From CAYFJO01 sp964343305 (lineage in GTDB: Bacteria > Planctomycetota > Planctomycetia > Pirellulales > Pirellulaceae): a DNA stretch of 17,721 nucleotides. A program made the position numbers and the translations under genes. The stretch is taken from assembly GCA_964343305.1 (NCBI GenBank), contig CAYFJO010000208.1:1-17721 (forward strand), read 5' to 3'. This document shows, piece by piece, positions 1 through 5,857 of the stretch; the stretch's first letter is position 1, and each line of letters starts with the position of its first letter. The notes beneath the pieces were generated by a model. It did not search any database, had not been told where the DNA came from, and was given only the letters and a program-made list of their open reading frames with translations.

Positions 1-1240
1 GACGAAACATCGTGTAGCTGTTATTCACGACGCTGTTCTGGCTCGCGAAATGGCCGTGCCAAAAGAGCGTCAGCTTCTCCTGGAGCGGCCGGGGCGATTC
101 GACCAGGCGCTGCAGCCACCAGCGACGGAGTTGGACGAGTTGGTTGGCCTCAACGGATCGCGGGTCCAAACCGACGGCCCGGTTTCCCCGGCCGCTTATC
201 CGCATCTTGCTCCGCAGCGGGTCGACCGAAAACGGCGTCATGGGATCGAGTGCAGGGCCGGCCGAGGGCTGGTGGCGGTAAAACTCCACAAAATAATCAA
301 CGGCTTTGTAGAGTCCCATGGCATGCAGCTTCCCGACCTCTTGTGGCGTGCCGCCGAAGCCGGCCCGAACCAGAAGATGCCGCGCTTTGGCGTAGTCCCA
401 TTGGTCCGGGGCGAGCGGCTTCAGCCCGCCCATGGCCGCTGAGCGATGGGCGTAGATTTCGGGAGCCGCGTCTGCGATGGTCTTGACCGCCTCGGCAACG
501 ATCTGGTCGGCGGCAGCCTTTTCTTTCGTCTGCTGTTCAGCGAATTCCACCAAACGCTTCTTCTGCTCCGCGTCGGTTTCCACTGCGGCGATTTCCCTGG
601 CGATCTGGGCCGCCTCGCCGCTTTGCTCAGCGAGTTCCTCTGCCGTGTCTCGTCGAATGGCCGCCCACTGCTGGATCTCCATGGCTCTAAGAGACTCAAG
701 GATATGAAGCTCCCGCTGAAGGGCTGCCGTATCCTTCGCTTGGGCGTTGGCTTCTTTCACCTTCTCCGCCTGCAGCGTCAACTCAACCGTACGGGTCGCC
801 GACATCTTGTCGCGGAGCGCGAGCTCCAAGACAAACAATTCGTCCGAGGCCTTGTTGGCCGTGATCGTATCGGCCATCATCTGTTTGGCCACAGTCCGCA
901 TCGTGGCGAACCGTTCTTCTGCCGCTGTGCGCAAAGCGGCCACCTCAGCTTCCGGCTTGCTTTCGGCGCTGGCTTTCTGAAGTGCGACCTCCGCCGCTTT
1001 CCAGTTCTTAAACGCATCCTCCGCGCGCCTCCGCTCGGAGCGTGCAATCTCGCGTGTCGCCGACCGGGCCATCTCCCGCGATCTCTCCTCGGTCCTGGTG
1101 GTCGCCTCCTGCTTCTGGGCCTTTTCGAGAGCTGGATCAACCTTCTTCGGTTTCGCTGTCGGCTCGGCACCGTGGGCCAGACCCGCGACAGCCGCAATCA
1201 CGGCCAATACCGACGAGATGTGTTTTGTTCGCTTCTTCAT
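1..1240 (-). CDS. Secreted coiled-coil DUF1800 protein, N-terminal part (cut by window edge)
   Basis: I read this frame directly from the minus strand: it is open from ATG at 1240 to the left edge (413 codons, no stop), so the C-terminus lies outside. Residues 1-24 form a Sec signal peptide (MKKR, then a hydrophobic stretch, cleavage likely after GLAHGA). Residues about 28-255 are almost all Ala/Glu/Lys/Arg/Gln, typical of a long coiled coil. From about residue 283 the DUF1800 domain begins (YAKARHLLVRAGFGG), followed by RRWWLQRLVESPRPLQEKLT and FWHGHFAS near 381-400, all hallmark DUF1800 segments. DUF1800 proteins are abundant in planctomycetes, often beside DUF1501 genes; their biochemical role is unknown. 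The start is supported by GGGAGG at 1250-1255, nine bases upstream. The coiled-coil insert ahead of the domain is unusually long. A plus-strand ORF over 446-1423 is a shadow of this gene. Confidence 0.87.
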   Translation of the reverse strand, partial: MKKRTKHISSVLAVIAAVAGLAHGAEPTAKPKKVDPALEKAQKQEATTRTEERSREMARSATREIARSERRRAEDAFKNWKAAEVALQKASAESKPEAEVAALRTAAEERFATMRTVAKQMMADTITANKASDELFVLELALRDKMSATRTVELTLQAEKVKEANAQAKDTAALQRELHILESLRAMEIQQWAAIRRDTAEELAEQSGEAAQIAREIAAVETDAEQKKRLVEFAEQQTKEKAAADQIVAEAVKTIADAAPEIYAHRSAAMGGLKPLAPDQWDYAKARHLLVRAGFGGTPQEVGKLHAMGLYKAVDYFVEFYRHQPSAGPALDPMTPFSVDPLRSKMRISGRGNRAVGLDPRSVEANQLVQLRRWWLQRLVESPRPLQEKLTLFWHGHFASQNSVVNNSYTMFR

Positions 1241-1378
1241 CTCGAATTCCCTCCCTTCAATGCGCTGCACAATTCGGGCGATGACCCGATACCCGGTTCT
1301 TGCTCTGCTCTCCTTCTTGTTCGGGAGCCGAAACAGTCCCGGCGAATGCGGAGCGATCGCCATGATTTTCATTTGTGG

Positions 1379-1407
1379 ATGATAAGCAGTTTTTATAACA
1401 TAGTCAA
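1379..1407 (-). promoter_or_regulatory. Sigma70-like promoter for the DUF1800 gene
   Basis: Reading the minus strand, TTGACT (1407-1402) is followed after exactly 17 bases by TATCAT (1384-1379). Each hexamer matches the sigma70 consensus at five of six positions with optimal spacing. It faces the gene starting at 1240 and would give an mRNA leader of about 130 bases. Assignment is by sequence only, and planctomycete promoters are poorly characterised. Confidence 0.55.
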
Positions 1408-1421
1408 ACAGAACTCTGTTT
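1406..1421. promoter_or_regulatory. Perfect inverted repeat, candidate operator
   Basis: AAACAGA-AC-TCTGTTT is a perfect 7-base dyad with a 2-base centre. It overlaps the last two bases of the predicted -35 box of the leftward promoter and lies between two divergent genes. This size and placement fit a binding site for a dimeric repressor. It does not match the SOS box GAAC-N4-GTTC, so LexA is unlikely. The regulator is unknown. Confidence 0.45.
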
Positions 1422-1543
1422 AAATAGTTTTAACGGGGTGATGGTTGTCTCAGACGCACCGGAACAAGTCCGCCTACGCATTTGCTTGAACGAGGATATC
1501 GTAGCCAACTACCGTGTTACTTAATCGGTGAAGGAGCCCGGAA

Positions 1544-2836
1544 ATGACCAAGACGAACCGAATCACTCGGCGGGACTGTCTAAAATACGTGACCGCGGCA
1601 ACGGTGTGCGGCACGGTTTCCCATCACGCCGCCGAGGCTGACACCCAGCACACGAAAGCAAAGTCGGTGGCCGCGGTGTTGACCGAGTACCGAACACGCT
1701 CGCACGCGGACGTGATTCTCGGGAAAATCCTCGAAGGCTGGAAGCAAGAGGGCGGTCCCGGCCCGGCACTGAAGCTTGCCTCGATGTATGTGGATCAATT
1801 CCCGTCTGGCGACATCGCCCGTGCGATGGCGGCCAAACACAAGATTCCCATCTTCGACACGATCGAAGGGGCGGTTACGGTCGGCAGCAAGAGTATTCCG
1901 GTTGACGGAGTGATCAGTATCGGCGAGCACGGCAGTTATCCCTGGAACGAAAAAGGCCAACACCTCTATCCGCGCCGCCGCTTTCTTGAAGGGATCACCG
2001 ACTCGTTCGACAAATACGGCCGCGTCGTGCCGGTGTTCAACGACAAACACTTGGGACCTGTCTGGTCCGACGCGAAATGGATGTACGATCGCGCACGCCG
2101 GATGAAGATTCCGCTCATGGCCGGCTCGTCGCTGCCGGTCAGCTTTCGCCAGCCGGAGATCTCCGTGCCGATGGACTGCAACATCGAAGCCGCCGTCGGC
2201 ATTGGCTACTCTGGACTCGATATCTACGGCATCCACACACTCGAGTGTTTTCAATCGCTGGTCGAGCGGCGGCGAGGCGGCGAGACCGGCGTCCAGTGGG
2301 TTCAATGCCGGCAGGGCGACGCGATATGGAAAGCGATCGACGATGGCCTCGTCAGAAAAGACCTATTGGACGCCGCACTCGGCGTGACTCCGACAACAGA
2401 GAACGCCGATATGCGCAAGACTGCGGGTGACGAGACCGCGTTGTTCCTGTTCCAGTACAACGACGGTCTACTCGGCGCAGTCCTCATGCTGCCAGGTTAC
2501 GCCAGGGGCATTTCCGCTGCCGTGAAGCTCAAAGGCCAAACACAACCACTGGCCACGCGCTTCGAGGAGCGCACAGAGCCCAGGCATCCGCACTTCGCGT
2601 ATCTGCTGAAGGCCATCGAGCGAATGATTCACACGGGTCGTCCGACCTACCCAGTCGAGCGAACCTTGCTGACATCTGGCCTGTTGGACCGGTTACTTAC
2701 ATCGCGGGCAAAAGAGCAAAAGAAACTCACAACACCTGAACTTGCCATCCGCTACGAACCGGTCGACTACCCGCATGCGCCGAATCCCGACTTGACCTCG
2801 AATCCCACGAGTAATCTGATCACTCCGAAGCAGTGA
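1544..2836 (+). CDS. Tat-signal protein of a planctomycete Gfo/Idh/MocA-like family (function uncertain)
   Basis: A 430-residue protein. ATG at 1544 is seven bases after a full AAGGAG (1531-1536). The N-terminus carries a twin-arginine signal (TRRDCLKYVTAATV, residues 8-21), so folded export is expected. The body resembles planctomycete proteins annotated as oxidoreductase-like, Gfo/Idh/MocA-related. Landmarks from memory of that family are GKILEGWKQEGGPGP (60-74), a DGVISIGEHGSYP stretch (121-133), GQHLYPRRRF (138-147), VPVFNDKHL (162-170) and MAGSSLPV (192-199). I do not see a canonical GxGxxG dinucleotide-binding loop at the N-terminus, so NAD(P) binding is not assured. It is followed after 57 bases by the UxuA-like gene on the same strand, suggesting a shared role in breakdown of a sugar or sugar acid. 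The family label is moderately sure; the substrate is unknown. Confidence 0.75.
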   Translation: MTKTNRITRRDCLKYVTAATVCGTVSHHAAEADTQHTKAKSVAAVLTEYRTRSHADVILGKILEGWKQEGGPGPALKLASMYVDQFPSGDIARAMAAKHKIPIFDTIEGAVTVGSKSIPVDGVISIGEHGSYPWNEKGQHLYPRRRFLEGITDSFDKYGRVVPVFNDKHLGPVWSDAKWMYDRARRMKIPLMAGSSLPVSFRQPEISVPMDCNIEAAVGIGYSGLDIYGIHTLECFQSLVERRRGGETGVQWVQCRQGDAIWKAIDDGLVRKDLLDAALGVTPTTENADMRKTAGDETALFLFQYNDGLLGAVLMLPGYARGISAAVKLKGQTQPLATRFEERTEPRHPHFAYLLKAIERMIHTGRPTYPVERTLLTSGLLDRLLTSRAKEQKKLTTPELAIRYEPVDYPHAPNPDLTSNPTSNLITPKQ

Positions 2837-2893
2837 TTCATTGGAGTGACCGAAACACCTTCCTTGAGAGCCCGTTGCATAAGGAACCGACCA

Positions 2894-4006
2894 ATGAAAC
2901 GAAGAGAGTTCATGGCATTGACCGCGACCGCAGCCGCCCTGGGCAGCAGCGGTGGCGCTGGCGCACTAGCAGCCGAACCGAACCGCGACAAGCAGACCCG
3001 TCCACGCAAACCCGTGAAGATGTATGTCGGCACCCAGCGCGGGCCGACCACACCCGAGATGCTCGATTACTTCAAGCGCCACGGGGTGGACCACATTTGC
3101 GGCTATCCGCCCGATCCGGGCAAGCGAGGACACTGGACAGTCGACGACCTGCAACGAACCCGGGAACTTTGCGAAAAGCACGGCATCACGCTCGACATGG
3201 TGGCGTTGCCGTTTTTGTCGTCCAGCCACATTGACCGCGAACGGCGCGGCGGCATTATGTTGGCCGACAGCCCCCAGCGGGACCGGGATATCGAACACAT
3301 CCAGAAGATGACCGAAGGCTGTGCCAAGGCGGGGATTCCGGCCTTCAAGTACAACATGAGTTTGCTGGGCGTGTTGCGCACCGAGAGAACATCCGGCCGT
3401 GGTGGCTCGAGTTACAGCACGTGGCGGCTGGCCGAAGCGAAGGCGGATCCCGCATTGACGCGGGCGGGCCGGGTCGACGAAGAAATGTTCTGGGAGCGGA
3501 TCACCTATTTCCTTGACCGAGTTATTCCAGTCTGCAACGAGCACAAGATCCGAGCCGCCTGCCATCCACACGATCCGGGCGTGCCGCCGAAAGGATTTCA
3601 AGGGATCACGCGCGTGTTGGGCACCATCGAGGGCTTGAAGAAGTTCGTCTCAATCCAGGAGAGTCCGTACCACGGCTTGAATCTCTGCCTTGGGTCTACC
3701 GCCGAAATGCTGCGGGACCCGGGCCGAGAGATTCACGACGCCATCCGCTATTTCGGCCGCCACAAAAAAATCTTCAACATCCACTTCCGCAACATCCGCG
3801 GCCGCCGCGACAATTTCCAAGAGGTCTGGCCCGACGAAGGCGATATGGACATGCTCGAAGCGATGCGCACGCTGCACGAGGTGGACTACCGATACATGGT
3901 CATGCCCGACCACATGCCACGGCATCCCGACGACCCCGGCGGCCGGCAAGCATTTGCCTTCTGCTACGGTTACATCAGGGCGCTGCTCCAGGCCGTTGCT
4001 GTGTAG
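2894..4006 (+). CDS. Tat-exported mannonate dehydratase (UxuA)-like TIM-barrel protein
   Basis: A 370-residue protein. I chose ATG at 2894, not the in-frame start at 2846, because it follows AAGGA (2881-2885) and opens with a twin-arginine signal (MKRREFMALTATAAALG). The rest is a xylose-isomerase-like TIM barrel with UxuA hallmarks: CHPHDPG (223-229), GITRVLGTIEGLKKF (237-251), SPYHGLNLCLGS (257-268), IHFRNIRG (296-303), DEGDMDM (314-320) and MPDHM (337-341). His224, Cys265, His297 and Asp339 align with the four metal ligands known for UxuA. UxuA dehydrates D-mannonate to 2-keto-3-deoxygluconate. The usual HPDDP is HPHDPG here, so the substrate may differ. UxuA proper is cytoplasmic, and an exported version is unexpected. 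Likely co-transcribed with the preceding gene. Confidence 0.82.
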   Translation: MKRREFMALTATAAALGSSGGAGALAAEPNRDKQTRPRKPVKMYVGTQRGPTTPEMLDYFKRHGVDHICGYPPDPGKRGHWTVDDLQRTRELCEKHGITLDMVALPFLSSSHIDRERRGGIMLADSPQRDRDIEHIQKMTEGCAKAGIPAFKYNMSLLGVLRTERTSGRGGSSYSTWRLAEAKADPALTRAGRVDEEMFWERITYFLDRVIPVCNEHKIRAACHPHDPGVPPKGFQGITRVLGTIEGLKKFVSIQESPYHGLNLCLGSTAEMLRDPGREIHDAIRYFGRHKKIFNIHFRNIRGRRDNFQEVWPDEGDMDMLEAMRTLHEVDYRYMVMPDHMPRHPDDPGGRQAFAFCYGYIRALLQAVAV

Positions 4007-4033
4007 AACGTAGGCTTTTTCGCGGTGTCCGGT

Positions 4034-4055
4034 GCGGTGATCTTTCACCGCTTTT
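4034..4055 (+). terminator. Hairpin plus T-tract after the UxuA-like gene
   Basis: GCGGTGA (4034-4040) pairs perfectly with TCACCGC (4045-4051) over a 4-base loop, followed at once by TTTT and a further CT. It lies 28 bases after the stop of the UxuA-like gene and 51 bases before the next start. The stem is short and the T-run brief, so it may be a partial terminator separating the Tat pair from the methylase gene. Confidence 0.5.
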
Positions 4056-4105
4056 CTGAAACGGCTGCACCATGCAGGCATTTTCAATATCGGAGACAAA
4101 CGACG

Positions 4106-4948
4106 ATGCAAAACCAAGTACGCCACCTTCGGGTATGGATTGCTTTGACGACGTTTGTGTGTGGCAGTTCCCATGTTGCTGTCGCCGACGATGCTAGAGA
4201 AGACGGCCGAGTCTATCTTGTCGGCATGGGACCGGGCGATCCTGAGTTGCTGACGATCAAGGCGAGAAACGTCCTGAAGGAAGCAGATCGCATCTATTGC
4301 TTTGGCTATCTCAAGCAAGAAGTGGCGCCCTTCGCACGCCCAGATGCACTGACGGTGGCGTCGCCGCTGTTGATGGCCAGATACCGCAGCAGCGACCCTG
4401 AGAAACTGCAAGGTGAGCAGCGCAAAAAGGCGCTCGAAAGCGCCGAGGAGTCGGCGAAGTTCGTGCGCCGAGTTCAAGAACTTGTCGCCTCAGGCAAGAC
4501 GGTTGCTATTGCGACTGCTGGCGATCCGACGATCTTCTGTCCCTGGTCGTGGGTCATGCACGAGTTGGCGGACAGCAACCCCGCGATCGTTCCCGGCCTG
4601 AGTTCTTTCAACGCAGCCAGCGCCGCCTTGAAGCGGAGCATCACAGCAAAAGGGGGCGCCGTCCTGCTCTCCAGTGGAGACAACTTGGGGACCGCGGACA
4701 AGGACGGCCGTTTGAAAATGACGCTGGTCTTCTTCACGCACAGAACGAAGATCCACCAGCTCGTTCATCGCTTGCTGGATTGCTATCCGAAGGACACGCC
4801 ACTGGCAATCGTCTGCGAGGCCAGTTACGACAGGCAACAAGTCGTCTGGTCGACGTTGGGGACAATCACCGAAACTCTCGAAAAGCGGCAACTGCCGCAC
4901 CTCTACCTGGTTTACGTGGGAGATGGTCTCGCGAAGCCCACGAAGTGA
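4106..4948 (+). CDS. Tetrapyrrole (precorrin-type) methylase domain protein with N-terminal signal peptide
   Basis: A 280-residue protein. ATG at 4106 is preferred over the upstream in-frame start at 4025: CGGAGA (4091-4096) precedes it at normal spacing and a signal peptide follows directly (basic MQNQVRHLR, hydrophobic VWIALTTFVCG, cleavage likely after SSHVAVA, residue 27). From residue 36 it is a TP_methylase fold: VYLVGMGPGDPELLTIKA (36-53, the SAM-binding glycine-rich loop), a second SAM-site motif TAGDPTIF (137-144), PGLSSFNAASAAL (163-175) and a C-terminal YLVYVG (267-272). These are shared by CobA, CobI/CbiL, CobM/CbiF and CbiE, which methylate cobalamin or sirohaem precursors in the cytosol with SAM. 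The exact member cannot be fixed by eye; the start resembles the CobM/CbiF group. No other cobalamin gene is in the window. Export would put the domain where SAM is not expected. Confidence 0.8.
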   Translation: MQNQVRHLRVWIALTTFVCGSSHVAVADDAREDGRVYLVGMGPGDPELLTIKARNVLKEADRIYCFGYLKQEVAPFARPDALTVASPLLMARYRSSDPEKLQGEQRKKALESAEESAKFVRRVQELVASGKTVAIATAGDPTIFCPWSWVMHELADSNPAIVPGLSSFNAASAALKRSITAKGGAVLLSSGDNLGTADKDGRLKMTLVFFTHRTKIHQLVHRLLDCYPKDTPLAIVCEASYDRQQVVWSTLGTITETLEKRQLPHLYLVYVGDGLAKPTK

Positions 4949-4978
4949 AGTAGTTTGCGCATGTGAGCTTTTCGGTAT

Positions 4979-5857
4979 TCAACCTACTCGCTTTATACGA
5001 CGCGCTCGTAGGCGAGACGGACTTCCGCAGCCGAATGCACTGCCAGTTTCTCGCGAGCATGATGCTGTTTGGTTCGTCGGTGAATGCGAAGTGTGCGACG
5101 AGGGGAGCAACGACCACAACTTATTCGTTTGTACGTCGAACCGGCCAACCAGTCGATGAGCGAGTATCACAAGAAGAACGACATCCGCCCCGCAATAACG
5201 GATTAACTGGTCTCGAGCGGCCTGATCGTTATCGATCATCCAAGAAGACCAAAGCTGCACGGCAATCTCGCCATCCACGTTACATAGATCCGCAGGCCGA
5301 GTGATTGCCATGCGCTTCGCAATGTCTTTCAAACCTCCCCGAATTCCCCGATGAAATAACAGCCAACGCAAGTCAACGTGGGGGCAGGGCAATTCTGGAA
5401 TGTGAAACACATCAAGGATACGTGGGACGTCAAACGAACTTCCGTTGAAGGACACAAGTAAAGTAACGTCGTCCAAAAGGTGAAGAAAGTCGTCTAGGTT
5501 TTCGTGTTCCACGAAACTCAACAGTTGCCCTTTGTGCCAACACACAATCACCGTAATCGGCGAATCATTCTCCAAGCCCGCGGTCTCAATGTCGAAATAC
5601 GAGGCCTGATCGAGATAGTGAGCCAAAATACGCCACTTGTCCTGCGGCGCAAATCGGTCAACGAAATATTGGATGTCTCCAGCCTTCAACGCCTCCAAAC
5701 ATCGACGGCTTTCGTCTATAAGGTTGCCGCGCAAAGAATCTGGAATCCGCTGCCAGCAGTCAAGCACGTCCGCCCATGTGCGCACACCGGACTGGTGCAG
5801 TTTGGACAACCGCACCGGTCCAACACCGGGACAATGCTGTATCGCCTCTTTGATCAA
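4979..5857 (-). CDS. mrfB: YprB/MrfB-like DEDD-family 3'-5' exonuclease
   Basis: A 292-residue protein whose ATG overlaps the helicase stop by four bases (ATGA), implying translational coupling. Residues about 8-32 form a helix-hairpin-helix-like DNA-binding element (HCPGVGPVRLSKLHQSGV). Residues about 85-240 are an RNase H-like exonuclease: YFDIET (87-92, Asp89 and Glu91), FNGSSFDVPRI (137-147, Asp143), HVDLRW (160-165), GLKDIAKRM (175-183) and YCGADVVLL (221-229, Asp225). Tyr221 four residues before Asp225 suggests DEDDy geometry. In Bacillus subtilis YprB/MrfB works with the YprA/MrfA helicase in repair of mitomycin C damage. This protein is shorter than the Bacillus one and ends in a Ser/Arg-rich tail with no visible TPR region. 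Its 3' end lies 30 bases from the convergent methylase stop with no clear terminator. Confidence 0.85.
   Translation of the reverse strand: MIKEAIQHCPGVGPVRLSKLHQSGVRTWADVLDCWQRIPDSLRGNLIDESRRCLEALKAGDIQYFVDRFAPQDKWRILAHYLDQASYFDIETAGLENDSPITVIVCWHKGQLLSFVEHENLDDFLHLLDDVTLLVSFNGSSFDVPRILDVFHIPELPCPHVDLRWLLFHRGIRGGLKDIAKRMAITRPADLCNVDGEIAVQLWSSWMIDNDQAARDQLIRYCGADVVLLVILAHRLVGRFDVQTNKLWSLLPSSHTSHSPTNQTASCSRETGSAFGCGSPSRLRARRIKRVG

Larger units (their letters stand above)
1241..1543. other. Divergent intergenic region
   Basis: This 303-base spacer separates the leftward DUF1800 gene from the rightward Tat-signal gene. It holds the promoter and dyad listed separately. It also gives a leader of roughly 130 bases in front of the DUF1800 gene, in which I see no convincing small ORF or terminator. 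On the right side AAGGAG at 1531-1536 is the Shine-Dalgarno of the gene starting at 1544. I could not find a convincing -35/-10 pair for that rightward gene. Confidence 0.6.

Noticed and set aside
1406..1421. SOS (LexA) box
   Set aside because: Contains GAAC but the second half-site and spacing do not fit GAAC-N4-GTTC; kept only as an unassigned dyad.
446..1423. Plus-strand 325-codon ORF
   Set aside because: Lies opposite the DUF1800 gene, which has a signal peptide, Shine-Dalgarno, promoter and family motifs. The plus frame has no recognisable domain and runs across the promoter.
1580..2305. Minus-strand 241-codon ORF
   Set aside because: Antisense shadow of the Tat-signal gene at 1544-2836; no motif and no ribosome site.
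3650..4477. Minus-strand 275-codon ORF
   Set aside because: Spans the ends of two well-supported plus-strand genes and the hairpin between them; composition is that of an antisense frame.
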